This document shows positions 24,207-33,652 of a stretch of DNA of 64,000 nucleotides, piece after piece. The notes beneath the pieces are model-generated. The model saw nothing but the letters and a program-made list of their open reading frames with translations, searched no databases and was not told the DNA's origin. This DNA is from Noviherbaspirillum saxi. GTDB taxonomy: Bacteria > Pseudomonadota > Gammaproteobacteria > Burkholderiales > Burkholderiaceae_D. How positions within the stretch are numbered: the first letter of the stretch is position 1; every line of letters begins with the position of its first letter. Position numbers and translations under genes: made by a program. The stretch lies in the NCBI RefSeq assembly GCF_003591035.1, contig NZ_QYUO01000001.1, positions 2,604,001 to 2,668,000 of the forward strand. The letters are read 5' to 3'.

Positions 24207-25799
24207 TTAATACGTCAGCCCAAGCCGGATGTGCAACCGGCCATCGCCTTTTATCTGTGTCACGCCGCCATCGACCACATGGCCGTAATCCATCTGCATC
24301 GTGAGGTGCTTGCTCATGCCAAGGCGGAAGCCGAGCCCGATACTGCCAATCGACGCCTTGGCATCTTCTCCCGGCAGTGCATTGTTGCGGCTGAGGTGCG
24401 CCGCATCGTAAAAAGCGAGCGCACGGCATTGCGTTGCCACTGACTGGATGCTTCCGCACAAATTCGGCGTGTACAGTTCCGCGCTGATCAACCGGCCCTC
24501 ATCATTGGAGACATCGCGCTCATGAAAGCCGCGCACGGTACCGGCGCCGCCCGCACCGAATTGTTCACCCGGCACCAGCGCATCCCTGGTGTACTGTCCC
24601 GACAGCGCTACCTTTACCTGCCAGTCGTTGCTCAGCGAACGGGCGTAGCCGGCGTTGTAACGCAGGATGGAATAGGCGGCCGGCGCACCCGCGCGCAGCC
24701 TTGCAAAATCCGCGCTGCCGCCGCGATCACCACCGGGAATATTACGCATGCCGGTAAGGCTGAAGACCATTTCGCTCCGACCGTCGCTCCAGTTGCCGCC
24801 ATAGGCGATGCTCAACGGATGAACGGTGACATCGTTGCCCAGCTGTACGCCGCTCAATGCGACATTGTTCTTGTAATCCTTGTAATCCAGGCCATAGACG
24901 ATGCGCGATTCATAGTTGCCCGCGCGTCGCAGATTCTGGTTGTAGCGCGCACCCATCACGGTGCCGCGGCCGCTGACCTGCAGATTGAAGATACCGGCCA
25001 GTACCGAGCCGGAATCGACATCGGAATAACTGGCAAACAGGTCGATGGAGTCGCCCAGCGCATACAGCGGAACGTGATAGCCGACGCCATACACGCTGAC
25101 CTGGCTGGGACGTTCCAGCGTGGTGGTGTATTGCAGGCTCAGGACCTGATCGGTGCCGGCCACATTGGCATACTGAAACTGGGTTGCCAGCTGCGTTTCG
25201 CCGGTCGACTTGTTACCGCTATTGTCCAGCGTGGCAGCGATGCGCCAGGGTTTGTCATCCTCGACCTTGAGTACTGCATTGACTTCATCGTCACGATCGC
25301 CGCTTTGCAATTGCAGGGTGGTTTTCTTCGCCGGATTTTCGTTGGCCAGTTTCAGGCTGGACGAGATCTGAGCGATATTGGGCGATTCGCCTTCGCGCAG
25401 GCCGGGCACGCTGCGGCGGATATTGGCATCGTCAAATGCCTTGTTGCCTTCCACACGTACCTTGCCGAGCCTGGTCTGAATGACGTGCAAGCGCACCTCG
25501 CCTTGTTTCAGCACCTGTTCGGGCAAGGCGACCTGCACGACGTTATATCCCAGTGCGTGATAAGCCGCTTCCAATGTTTCCAGCGCGCGCTGCACATCGC
25601 CGAAATTGCGCGCCTTGCCGGTAAATGGGATTAACAACGTATCAATTGTCGAAGGATCGAGCAGCGTGTTGCCGGTGACTTCATAACGGGTGATTTCAAA
25701 TCGCCCAATTGCATCCGACTCCTCGGCGGCGATGGCGGCAATTGCCAGAACCAGCAAGACACTGCCGGCGATTACCCGGCGGGGTAAGAATTTGTTCAT
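24207..25799 (-). CDS. Two-partner secretion outer-membrane transporter (ShlB/FhaC family)
   Basis: 530-residue TpsB pore that exports the adjacent TpsA protein. A signal peptide (about 1-25) is followed by POTRA domains (about 30-190: FEITRYEVTGNTLLDPSTID, VRLHVIQTRLGKVRVEGN). A 16-strand-type barrel carries the conserved loop-6 motif TVRGF in GAGTVRGFHERD, and the last residues RLGLTY end in an aromatic, as outer-membrane barrels do. It is the first gene of the tpsB-tpsA-fecR unit and ends 25 nt before the exoprotein start. Only a weak ribosome-binding site precedes the ATG. The Omp85 superfamily relationship is clear and the pairing with tpsA fixes its role. Confidence 0.94.
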   Translation of the reverse strand: MNKFLPRRVIAGSVLLVLAIAAIAAEESDAIGRFEITRYEVTGNTLLDPSTIDTLLIPFTGKARNFGDVQRALETLEAAYHALGYNVVQVALPEQVLKQGEVRLHVIQTRLGKVRVEGNKAFDDANIRRSVPGLREGESPNIAQISSSLKLANENPAKKTTLQLQSGDRDDEVNAVLKVEDDKPWRIAATLDNSGNKSTGETQLATQFQYANVAGTDQVLSLQYTTTLERPSQVSVYGVGYHVPLYALGDSIDLFASYSDVDSGSVLAGIFNLQVSGRGTVMGARYNQNLRRAGNYESRIVYGLDYKDYKNNVALSGVQLGNDVTVHPLSIAYGGNWSDGRSEMVFSLTGMRNIPGGDRGGSADFARLRAGAPAAYSILRYNAGYARSLSNDWQVKVALSGQYTRDALVPGEQFGAGGAGTVRGFHERDVSNDEGRLISAELYTPNLCGSIQSVATQCRALAFYDAAHLSRNNALPGEDAKASIGSIGLGFRLGMSKHLTMQMDYGHVVDGGVTQIKGDGRLHIRLGLTY

Positions 25800-26237
25800 A
25801 TCGACAAAGGGACAAACAGTGCATTTTTGCTATCGAGATGCGTTGAATATCGATAACTTTTTCCAAGTAGAAACTATAACGCACGGGTTTGACCAATATC
25901 AAAATACTTGCCTTTTCTATATTACAAATTCTGCATCCCCGACAAAGCTGCAATCTCTGAGGCTCCATGAGGTTGCTGCAGCCCCCGGCTCGATGACTGT
26001 CCGCGACGGGACGCGCGGCGCCGATGCACTGGAACCGTGCGTCAGCAACGAAGTCCTATGTTCAATACGGGGGCCATTGGCTTGAGCAGTTTCAAAAAGC
26101 ACCACTGCCGCGATGGCATAGTGGATGCATAGGATTCGTATTGGCATAAGTTGCAAGCTTATGCCAATACGAGTCCATAGCTGCTGCGCTCCCTGCTCAG
26201 CTGCACTCTTCATGGCTTCTCCACTGGAAGGCTTGAG
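25800..26237. other. 438-nt divergent intergenic region with a strong hairpin
   Basis: It separates tpsB (minus) from the MASE1 signalling gene (plus). The left part (25800-25930) is AT-rich and is the likely tpsB promoter region. The right part contains a 19-bp hairpin at 26132-26176. I find no ORF with a ribosome-binding site. Confidence 0.6.
26132..26176. other. 19-bp stem hairpin in the leader of the MASE1-GGDEF-EAL gene
   Basis: GGATTCGTATTGGCATAAG (26132-26150) pairs with CTTATGCCAATACGAGTCC (26158-26176), with one G-U pair and the loop TTGCAAG. It ends 61 nt before the start codon at 26238. No T-run follows on either strand. Confidence 0.6.
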
Positions 26238-29200
26238 ATGGAGCTGATGAGCATTCTGAAAAATTACACGGGTAATCGGTCTCGCTGGAATCGATTGGCG
26301 GACGGCACGACCTATCTCGCCGCCTTCGGTTTGCTTACTGCTCTCTATTATCTGAGCTGTCAACTGTCAACCGGGCTTGGCATGCTGCCGGGTACGGTAA
26401 GTCCCTTATGGCCTCCTGCAGCCCTGGGTGTATTTGCGGTGCTCAAGCGCGGTCCCTGGATCGCACCAGCGATTTTTCTTGGAGCGCTGTTGAGTCTGCT
26501 CACTACCAGGCTGCCTTGGTATTCGGCGGCACTGATCGGCATGGGCAGCGTACTCGAGGCTTGTACGGCGGCTTGGCTTGTGCGGCGGTTCTATCAGGCC
26601 GAAGCGGGTTTGATCCTGCGCGGACCGGTCTTTCGCTTTGTCGGCATCGCCCTGGTCTGCGCAATGCTCGGTGCCGCGTTCGGCACGGCTGCGCTTGCGC
26701 TTGCCTACGGCCGCACGCCGAGTATGCCAGGCGTGCAGTGGGTGACGTGGTGGCTGGGCGACGCCACCGGCATGATTGTCGGCGTTCCGCTGCTACTGGC
26801 GTGGAATCCGTTTGCCGGTGTTCGATGGGCGCAAGCCAGAATCACTGAAGCGCTTGCTTTTTCCATCTCCTTGCTGGTCACGGCGCAGATTGCATTCGGC
26901 GGTACGCTGGGAACTCTGCCGATCGCCTATCTGCCGATTCCTTTTTTGTTGTGGGCCGCGTTCCGCTTCAATTTTTCCGCGGTCAACTGGACGACTGCCG
27001 TCATCTGCAGCATCGCGGTATGGAACACCGCCCGCGACACCGGTCCCTTTTCGTATGGAGACGGCAGCTTCCATACGTCGCTGACTTTGTTGATGGTGTA
27101 TGTGGGTGTGCTGGGAACCACCGGGCTGGCGCTTGCGAGCCTGATCTATCGCAACCAGTTTGCACAGCGCGAATTGCGCAGCGAGCGCGACAAGCTGGAG
27201 CAACGGGTGGCCGAGCGTACCAAGGCGCTCGTCAAGGATATCGAGGCGCGCAAGCGGATAGAGCGGGCGCTCGCCGCACGGGAACGCGAACTAGCCGATG
27301 CACAGCATTTGGCGCAAGTGGGCAGCTGGAACTGGGAGATACAGACGAGCACGATTACCTGGTCCGACGAGCTGTATCGCATACTCGGCGTCGATAACAC
27401 GTTATATCAGGCGAATCCCGAAAGCTTTCGGCAATTCGTGCACAAAGACGATCTTCCGGCTCTCACGATAGCAATGGACCAATGCCGCGAGCCCGGCCAG
27501 TCTTTCTTTCTGGAGCATCGCGTCGTACTGCCGAACGGAGAAATCCGAACAGTGGCCGCCCATATACGGTCTATCCTTGCGCCGGATGGAAAACTGCTGA
27601 GACTGTTGGGTACGGCGCAAGACATCACCGACGCCAAGGCTGCGGAACAATCGCTGCGCGAAGCGGAGGAGCGTTACCGTACCGTCGTGGAATTGTCACC
27701 CGATGCCATCCTGGCACAGCAGGACGGCACGCTGGTGCTTGCCAATCGCGCCGCAATCACGCTGGTTGGCGCCACGCGCATCGACGACATCGTCGGACAT
27801 TCGCTGTTTCGCTTTATCGAACCGCAATTTCATGAACTGGTACGCGAACGGACACGATTGCTGGAACAAGGCGACGTGCTTCCCGCGCTGGAAAACACCG
27901 TTGTCCGGCTCGACGGCACAAAAGTCGATGTCGAGATCTGTTCTTCCGCCTTCATGCATCTCGGAAAATTCGCATCGATGTATGTCATTCGCGACATCAC
28001 CGACCGCAAGCGCACCCAGGAACAGATGGCTTATCTCGCGCATTACGACTCGCTCACGGGTTTGCCGAACCGCGTGCTGTTTTACCAGCGGCTGGAGCAT
28101 GCGCTGACCATCGCAGAGCGGCCCGGGCGCTCGCTGGAAGTGCTGTTCCTGGACCTGGACCGGTTCAAGATGATCAACGATACGCTGGGGCATGCCGTCG
28201 GCGACTTGGTGTTGAGGGAAGCCGCGCAACGATTGCAGGGCACCTTGCGTGAATCCGACACGGTCGCACGCCTGGGCGGCGATGAATTCGTCGTCCTGGT
28301 CGAAAACATCGACGAGCCGCATCGCGGCGGCATCATTGCCGAAAAAGTCCTTGCCGCATTCCGCCGGCCGTTCGACGGCGGGCGGGAACCCTTGCGCATC
28401 AGCACCAGCATCGGCATCAGCAGCTTTCCGACCGATGGCAGCAATGCCGATACCCTGATCAAGCATGCAGACAAGGCGATGTACCGTGCCAAGGAAGTCG
28501 GCCGCAACAGCTACCGCTATTATTCGCCCGCGATGAACCGGGATGCACAGGAAAGACTGGCACTGGAGTCTGCTCTCAGCGGCGCGATTGAAAACCATCA
28601 GCTCTCCATCCATTATCAGCCCAAGGTCGATATCCTGAGCAACCGCATCAGCGGTATGGAAGCCTTGTTGCGCTGGCGGCATCCCACCTTGGGTGACGTG
28701 CCGCCGCAGCGCTTCATTCCGCTGGCTGAAGATACCGGCCTGATTCATTCAATCGGTTATTGGGCGATGCGCACGGCCTGCGCCCAGAACCGCGCATGGC
28801 AGGTATCCGGTTCTGCACGTCTGAAGGTAGCCGTCAATCTGTCCGTGCGGCAATTGGTCGATGACAGGCTGATCGATAATATTTCGGCCATCCTGGAAGA
28901 GACCGGGCTGGAAGCGTGCTATCTCGAACTGGAAATTACCGAGACCGCCGTGATGGCCGAGCCCGACAAGGCTGTCCAAGTGCTAAAGAACTTGCAACAA
29001 CTGGGCGTCAGCGTCGCGATCGACGACTTCGGCGCCGGCTATTCTTCACTCTCGTATCTCAAGCAGTTTCCAATACGCGCAGTCAAGATCGATCAGTCGT
29101 TTGTGCAGGCATTACCATCGAGCCACAGCGATTCGGCCATTACCAAGGCCATCATCAGCCTTGCACATAGCATGGAATGCAGCGTCATCGCAGAAGGCAC

Positions 29201-29336
29201 GGAAACGCGGCAACAGTTCGAGTTTCTGCGCGAGCATGCCTGTGACAGCGTGCAGGGCTTCTATTTCAGCGAACCCATGCCGGCGGATAAGTTTGGCAAA
29301 CTGCTGCGATCGGAAGAAAATCTGCGGCTGCATTAA
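26238..29336 (+). CDS. MASE1-PAS-PAS-GGDEF-EAL c-di-GMP signalling protein
   Basis: 1032-residue inner-membrane protein. About eight membrane helices form a MASE1 sensor domain (about 25-310). A short coiled coil (RDKLEQRVAERTKAL) and two PAS domains follow (about 355-470 and 475-590). The GGDEF domain (about 600-760) has intact metal residues (FLDLDRFKMINDTLGH) and an intact RLGGDEFV site. The EAL domain (about 775-1030) has GMEALLRW, NLSVRQL, LEITETAV, DDFGAGYSSL and AEGTET. Both catalytic halves look competent, so it may make or degrade c-di-GMP depending on signal. The ATG has a GGAAGG site; a second ATG lies 9 nt downstream. It is monocistronic. Confidence 0.93.
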   Translation: MELMSILKNYTGNRSRWNRLADGTTYLAAFGLLTALYYLSCQLSTGLGMLPGTVSPLWPPAALGVFAVLKRGPWIAPAIFLGALLSLLTTRLPWYSAALIGMGSVLEACTAAWLVRRFYQAEAGLILRGPVFRFVGIALVCAMLGAAFGTAALALAYGRTPSMPGVQWVTWWLGDATGMIVGVPLLLAWNPFAGVRWAQARITEALAFSISLLVTAQIAFGGTLGTLPIAYLPIPFLLWAAFRFNFSAVNWTTAVICSIAVWNTARDTGPFSYGDGSFHTSLTLLMVYVGVLGTTGLALASLIYRNQFAQRELRSERDKLEQRVAERTKALVKDIEARKRIERALAARERELADAQHLAQVGSWNWEIQTSTITWSDELYRILGVDNTLYQANPESFRQFVHKDDLPALTIAMDQCREPGQSFFLEHRVVLPNGEIRTVAAHIRSILAPDGKLLRLLGTAQDITDAKAAEQSLREAEERYRTVVELSPDAILAQQDGTLVLANRAAITLVGATRIDDIVGHSLFRFIEPQFHELVRERTRLLEQGDVLPALENTVVRLDGTKVDVEICSSAFMHLGKFASMYVIRDITDRKRTQEQMAYLAHYDSLTGLPNRVLFYQRLEHALTIAERPGRSLEVLFLDLDRFKMINDTLGHAVGDLVLREAAQRLQGTLRESDTVARLGGDEFVVLVENIDEPHRGGIIAEKVLAAFRRPFDGGREPLRISTSIGISSFPTDGSNADTLIKHADKAMYRAKEVGRNSYRYYSPAMNRDAQERLALESALSGAIENHQLSIHYQPKVDILSNRISGMEALLRWRHPTLGDVPPQRFIPLAEDTGLIHSIGYWAMRTACAQNRAWQVSGSARLKVAVNLSVRQLVDDRLIDNISAILEETGLEACYLELEITETAVMAEPDKAVQVLKNLQQLGVSVAIDDFGAGYSSLSYLKQFPIRAVKIDQSFVQALPSSHSDSAITKAIISLAHSMECSVIAEGTETRQQFEFLREHACDSVQGFYFSEPMPADKFGKLLRSEENLRLH

Positions 29337-29402
29337 TCGCGATTCGGCAAAGGCAATCACTGCATCCTGCTTTGCCCACGCAGACACACGACAGCATCGG
29401 AT

Positions 29403-30161
29403 TTATCTGTCCGCCACGCCGGCACTGCCCAGCATTTCCGCCACACGCTGACGCATGCGTACCACATGCGAGCCTTCCCAATACACGTGCGCGCAGCCCT
29501 GGCATTCATAGAACCGGTCGTACACCAGCCTGCTATGCAGCGGTACGCGATGCTCGACATCCCTTTTCGCGACGGTTTGCAAAATGCCATTGCAGTTCAG
29601 GCAGCGGCTGAAAGCCTGTGCAGAGCGCGCAAGATCGAAGCGGACGAGCACTTCCGACAATTGCTCGTCGCCATTGATGGCATGAAGGTAACAGCCATAC
29701 ACGATTTCCTTGCGAATCAACAGGTCGCGGTCGCGTGTCAGCACAATCCGTCCGTCATCCGCCGCGATGCGGGCCACCTCGGCATCGCTATAGTCGTTGC
29801 GGTACAGGACATCGAACCCCAGCATGCGCAGATTGCGCGCGAGCTGTCCGAGATGCGCATCGGCGATAAAGCGGTTGATGCCGGATTGTCGCGGCCGCAG
29901 TCGAACCAGCGGTGATATGTCTATCTCGTTGAAACAGGGATAGACACTGATCAATTCGCCGTCATCGACGCGGTATGAAAAATCGACGGATACGCCATCC
30001 ACAAGAATCAGTTCGACCTCGGTATGCGGCACCCCCAGCGCCTCGATCATGTGTTTGACGCTAGCGTCGCGTGAACATGGATGGCTGCAAAGACGTTGCC
30101 TTTGCGATGGCACAAGAAAATTGTTCAGTTCTGCGTAGAAACGGAACGAGGCAGTGGTCAC
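29403..30161 (-). CDS. Ubiquitin-like/Mut7-C RNase-domain protein
   Basis: 252-residue protein. The N-terminal part (about 1-90: FRFYAELNNFL, HMIEALGVPHTEVELILVDG, DDGELISVYP) is a ubiquitin-like/MoaD-like fold. The C-terminal part is the Mut7-C domain, a PIN-like nuclease fold with FIADAHLGQLARNLRMLGFD, the acidic DDGRIVLTRDRDLL, and a zinc ribbon made of CLNC and CQGC. Such fusions are widespread in bacteria, but their substrate is not settled; RNA is assumed from the fold. The acidic residues Asp (ADAHLG) and Asp (TRDRDLL) needed for a nuclease are present. It converges with the MASE1 gene upstream of it on the map and shares no operon with neighbours. Confidence 0.85.
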   Translation of the reverse strand: MTTASFRFYAELNNFLVPSQRQRLCSHPCSRDASVKHMIEALGVPHTEVELILVDGVSVDFSYRVDDGELISVYPCFNEIDISPLVRLRPRQSGINRFIADAHLGQLARNLRMLGFDVLYRNDYSDAEVARIAADDGRIVLTRDRDLLIRKEIVYGCYLHAINGDEQLSEVLVRFDLARSAQAFSRCLNCNGILQTVAKRDVEHRVPLHSRLVYDRFYECQGCAHVYWEGSHVVRMRQRVAEMLGSAGVADR

Positions 30162-30484
30162 GACTAGCCACCGACCGATGAGGATGCCTGCAAATTGCAG
30201 GGCAGCATGGAAAGCAGCATGTTGATGGTATGCCGGCGGTGCATCACGGCTCCGAGTCTTTAAATGCCCAATTTTTTATTCTATGGCGCGGACGGACAGA
30301 ATCAAGCAATTGTTGCATCGTGCTGCATGCCGCCGCATACGCTGCCCCTTTGAAACCACAACTTTGATGCTCGTCAAAGTGGAGATCATCGAAAGCGGTC
30401 ATTGGAAAATTGCCCTGTCTAACTAGCGCATCACTTGGCAACAGGACATAAGACCGCAAGGGCAAAATGTCCGGAGAGATCATC
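30162..30484. other. Intergenic region upstream of uspA
   Basis: 323 nt between divergent genes. It contains an FNR/ANR-type box at 30364-30377 (listed separately). I see no ORF or RNA gene. Confidence 0.6.
30364..30377 (+). promoter_or_regulatory. FNR/ANR-type box upstream of uspA
   Basis: TTGATGCTCGTCAA matches the FNR consensus TTGAT-N4-ATCAA at 9 of 10 fixed positions. Its centre lies about 114 nt before the uspA start codon, a distance compatible with activation from near -41 if the 5' leader is about 70 nt. Confidence 0.6.
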
Positions 30485-31321
30485 ATGTCATACAAGACCA
30501 TACTCGTGCATGTGGACGAGTCAATACGTGCAGGCGAACGCATCAAGCTGGCGGCGGCAGTCGCAATGACGGAAAAAGCCCACTTGATCGGGACCGCAAT
30601 GACAGGCGCGTCGCGCTATCTGGTACAGGCACGCATGCTGACGGAGCTCGATCCCAATCTGCGCACCCACCTGGACTTTCTGCGGCAACGCGCACGGCGC
30701 GGACTGGAAGACTTCGATGTCACGGCGCGCAAGCTCGGTCTGGACTCTTTCGAAAAACGCCTGGTGGATGACGAAGCCGGCGCTGGTATTTGCCTGCAGG
30801 CACGCTATGCTGATCTCGTCGTGATCGGGCAAAACGATCCAAATGAAATCTCACCGGTAGTCATGCCCGATTTTGCGCAGTATGTCGTGCTCAATTGCGC
30901 GCGGCCGGTGTTGCTGGTCCCGCACACGGGCCGATTCGACAATATCGGCAATCAGGTGCTGATCGCGTGGGATGCAAGCATGGAGGCCGCGCGCGCGGTC
31001 ACTAGCGCGCTCCCTCTGCTGCAGCGTGCTCAGCAGGTCGATGTCGTCATCTTCAATGCTCGTGCTTCCGGATCGCCCGGCATGCCGCCCGGAACCGAGA
31101 TCGTGCATTATCTGCGCCGCCATGAGATCAGGGCCGAACTGCTGCAGCGCCGTGCCGACGGTCCGGTCGGCGAAGCCGTCTGTGCGCTTGCTTCGGATAC
31201 CGGGGCAGACCTGATCATCATGGGCGGATATGGCCACGCGCGTTTTCGCGAGCTGGTGCTTGGCGAAGTAACGCGCACCCTGCTGGCGTCCGCGACGATA
31301 CCGGTGCTGATGTCGCACTGA
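30485..31321 (+). CDS. Universal stress protein, tandem UspA domains
   Basis: 278-residue cytoplasmic protein with two Usp folds: residues about 1-145 (SYKTILVHVDES...PVLLVPH) and about 150-278 (QVLIAWDASMEAARAV...IPVLMSH). The second has the nucleotide-binding loop MGGYGHARFRELVLGEVTRTLL, a G-x2-G-x9-G pattern. I start at 30485 because GGAGAG lies 7 nt upstream; an ATG at 30467 would add six residues. An FNR/ANR-type box upstream fits the low-oxygen induction known for tandem Usp proteins in pseudomonads and Burkholderia. It converges with the chemoreceptor gene, with 7 nt between the stops. Confidence 0.88.
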   Translation: MSYKTILVHVDESIRAGERIKLAAAVAMTEKAHLIGTAMTGASRYLVQARMLTELDPNLRTHLDFLRQRARRGLEDFDVTARKLGLDSFEKRLVDDEAGAGICLQARYADLVVIGQNDPNEISPVVMPDFAQYVVLNCARPVLLVPHTGRFDNIGNQVLIAWDASMEAARAVTSALPLLQRAQQVDVVIFNARASGSPGMPPGTEIVHYLRRHEIRAELLQRRADGPVGEAVCALASDTGADLIIMGGYGHARFRELVLGEVTRTLLASATIPVLMSH

Positions 31322-31328
31322 TGGCGTG

Positions 31329-32984
31329 TCAATGGCCGCAGAATTCTTCCCGATCGCTATTGCCCGCATGCGCCGGGCAGGCTGGCGGCATCAGACGAAT
31401 GGCTTCACCGCCCGCGCGCGCAACGGTGTCGGTACCCGACAAGGTGAATAAGCTGACCACTTGTGACAGGCTGACCGCCTGGTCCTGCAAGGACGCTGCG
31501 GCGGCGGCCGCTTCTTCCACCAGGGCTGCATTCTGCTGCGTGACTTCATCCATCTGCGCAATGGCCTGATTGACCTGTTCGAGACCATCGGTCTGTTCCT
31601 TGCTCGCAGTGGATATCTCTCCCATGATATCGGTCACGCGACGCACGCTCGCGACGATATCGTGCATGGTCGCCCCCGCTTCATCGACCAGCTTGGCGCC
31701 GATATCGACTTTTTCCACCGAGTCGTCAATCAAGGCCTTGATTTGGCCTGCTGCGGCGGCAGAGCGTTGCGCGAGATGACGCACTTCCGTCGCGACCACG
31801 GCAAATCCCTTGCCCTGCTCTCCTGCACGCGCCGCCTCCACCGCAGCGTTGAGCGCGAGGATATTGGTCTGGAACGCGATGCTGTCGATCACGTCGATAA
31901 TATCCACGATCTTGCGTGCCGATTCATTGATCGATCCCATCGTATCGACCACTTGCGACACCACGGCGCCACCCTTGACCGCCACCTGCGAAGCCGATAC
32001 CGCAAGGCGATTCGCCTGTTGCGCGCTGTCCGCGTTTTGCCTGACAGTGGCAGTCAGTTCCTCCATCGATGACGCGGTCCGCTCCAGCGAACCCGCCTGC
32101 GCTTCGGTACGCGCCGACAGGTCAAGGTTGCCCGACGCGATCTGGCTCGACGCCGTAGCGATGGCTTCCGTGCCTGCCCTTACCTTGCTCACGATGCGCA
32201 CCAGACTTTGATTCATTTCCTTCAATGCGTGCAACAGCTGCCCGGTTTCATCCGATGAGTCGACGACGATTTCCTTGGTCAGATCGCCGGAAGCTACGCG
32301 CCTGGCGACGTCGACCGCATCGGCCAGCGGACGTGCGATCGCACGCACCAGCCAGATACAAATGCCCGTACCCAGCAAGACGGCAAATGCCATGCCGGAC
32401 AGGCAGCTATTGCGCACCCAGATATAGATTTCCTGATTCTTTTCATAGTCCTTGCGGGCGCTCTGTTCGTGGTACTGCATCAAGGCATTCGCGGCTTCGG
32501 CCACCGGCTGTATGTGCGTCGACAGCGGACCGCGCAGTATCTGCACTGCCTGCGCGGTATCGTTGGCGCGCAAGGCGCCAATCGCCGGAAACAAGCCTTG
32601 CGCAAGGTAAGCCTTGCGGCTTGAGGCGAATTGCTCGGTCAGCGCCTGCTCCTGCGGCGACACGGTGTTCTTCGTGTCCGCCAGGATGCCGCTCCAGGCC
32701 TTGTTGATTTCTTCCATGCGTTTTTCGATCGCGTCGAGTTCCATCGCGACTGCTGCCGGCTCGGCGTGCACAGCCTGCGCAAGCGCGAGCTGGTTTCGGT
32801 CGATCAGGCGCACCACGCGATCCAGCGCAGTCAGCGGCACCAGCCTGTGCTCATAATTGCTGCGCAAACCGGCATTGGCCATATACAGGCTGCCCAAGCC
32901 GATTACTGCACCGGCAATACACATGAGAGATAAAAACGCTACGACAAAAATGAGGCGTGATTTGATGGAGAGATTGCGTAGCAT
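31329..32984 (-). CDS. Methyl-accepting chemotaxis protein (4HB_MCP type)
   Basis: 551-residue chemoreceptor. I start at the ATG at 32982-32984 ([20 protein letters not shown]), preceded by AAGGGAAG; a longer frame to 33086 adds an implausible Arg-rich stretch. The first membrane helix (about 10-30) and second (about 190-212) enclose a four-helix-bundle ligand domain. HAMP (about 213-265, [22 protein letters not shown]) and a signalling domain follow, with the conserved hairpin tip [28 protein letters not shown]. There is no C-terminal NWETF-type pentapeptide for CheR docking. A perfect FNR box 112 nt upstream suggests expression under low oxygen. The ligand is unknown. Confidence 0.93.
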   Translation of the reverse strand: MLRNLSIKSRLIFVVAFLSLMCIAGAVIGLGSLYMANAGLRSNYEHRLVPLTALDRVVRLIDRNQLALAQAVHAEPAAVAMELDAIEKRMEEINKAWSGILADTKNTVSPQEQALTEQFASSRKAYLAQGLFPAIGALRANDTAQAVQILRGPLSTHIQPVAEAANALMQYHEQSARKDYEKNQEIYIWVRNSCLSGMAFAVLLGTGICIWLVRAIARPLADAVDVARRVASGDLTKEIVVDSSDETGQLLHALKEMNQSLVRIVSKVRAGTEAIATASSQIASGNLDLSARTEAQAGSLERTASSMEELTATVRQNADSAQQANRLAVSASQVAVKGGAVVSQVVDTMGSINESARKIVDIIDVIDSIAFQTNILALNAAVEAARAGEQGKGFAVVATEVRHLAQRSAAAAGQIKALIDDSVEKVDIGAKLVDEAGATMHDIVASVRRVTDIMGEISTASKEQTDGLEQVNQAIAQMDEVTQQNAALVEEAAAAAASLQDQAVSLSQVVSLFTLSGTDTVARAGGEAIRLMPPACPAHAGNSDREEFCGH

Positions 32985-33325
32985 GACTTCCCTTGTATGG
33001 CGGATCCCGTACCGGCGTCGATAAGCCAGCCGACGTCGGATCGTTCCGGAGCGATATGACAAGGGGGAGAATAGGCAAGCGGACATTGAAAAACCTTGAT
33101 CTCAATCAAGATTTCAGGAAAGCAAGCCATGAGGAAAGAAGGGAGCAGAACGCGCCTGCGCCGGCCCTGAAAAGGCACCGGCGATTGCGCATGCAGAACT
33201 ATTGTCAAGGAAAGCAAACAAATGCAGCGCCCGGCCACCGGCTCCATGCCGGGCGCTACAGCCTTGCATCAGCCTGCGAGCTTCGTCACAGTGCTGGTGC
33301 AAGGCCGGATTGCGTCCTCTTGGCC
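32985..33325. other. Intergenic region upstream of the chemoreceptor gene
   Basis: 341 nt between two minus-strand genes. It contains the perfect FNR/ANR box (33096-33109). A GGGAGGAT-poor, GC-rich stretch follows at about 33220-33330, downstream of the small HTH gene. No ORF with a ribosome-binding site was found. Confidence 0.55.
33096..33109 (-). promoter_or_regulatory. Perfect FNR/ANR box upstream of the chemoreceptor gene
   Basis: TTGATCTCAATCAA matches TTGAT-N4-ATCAA exactly, and the palindrome extends to CTTGATCTCAATCAAG (33095-33110). It lies 112 nt before the chemoreceptor ATG. Confidence 0.75.
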
Positions 33326-33652
33326 TTAGTGGAAACTCGGCTGGTTTTGCTGCGGAGCGTCGGCGGCGGGCTTTGGCTTGCCCTGTGCGTCGCTCAAGCG
33401 GTATTTTGTGCGGCGGTCCCCCATCAGGTCGCGCAGTTCGCGAATGCTCATGCCGGTGCATTCATGCATACGGATCAGTAGCGAGGCGCCGATCGGCAGA
33501 CGACGGTGGCGGATCTTGCTGATCACCGGAGGGGCCACTTCCAGCATGCGGGAGAGTGCGGCGTCGTTCTTCAGATTCATTTTTTCAAGCAGTGTATCGA
33601 GCAGCCGATTTGGATCGTAGCTTTCTTGCCCTGCCAGCGCGTGTTCAGTCAT
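33326..33652 (-). CDS. Small helix-turn-helix protein, Cro/XRE-like
   Basis: 108-residue cytoplasmic protein with a central helix-turn-helix-like region (about 28-78: NDAALSRMLEVAPPVISKIRHRRLPIG, then ASLLIRMHECTGMSIRELRDLMG). This resembles the lambda-repressor-like fold of small bacterial regulators. The tail (about 90-108) is Pro/Gln/Lys-rich and probably disordered. A GGAG site precedes the ATG. No phage or toxin gene lies next to it, so a host regulator is likelier than a prophage repressor. The target is unknown. Confidence 0.7.
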   Translation of the reverse strand: MTEHALAGQESYDPNRLLDTLLEKMNLKNDAALSRMLEVAPPVISKIRHRRLPIGASLLIRMHECTGMSIRELRDLMGDRRTKYRLSDAQGKPKPAADAPQQNQPSFH

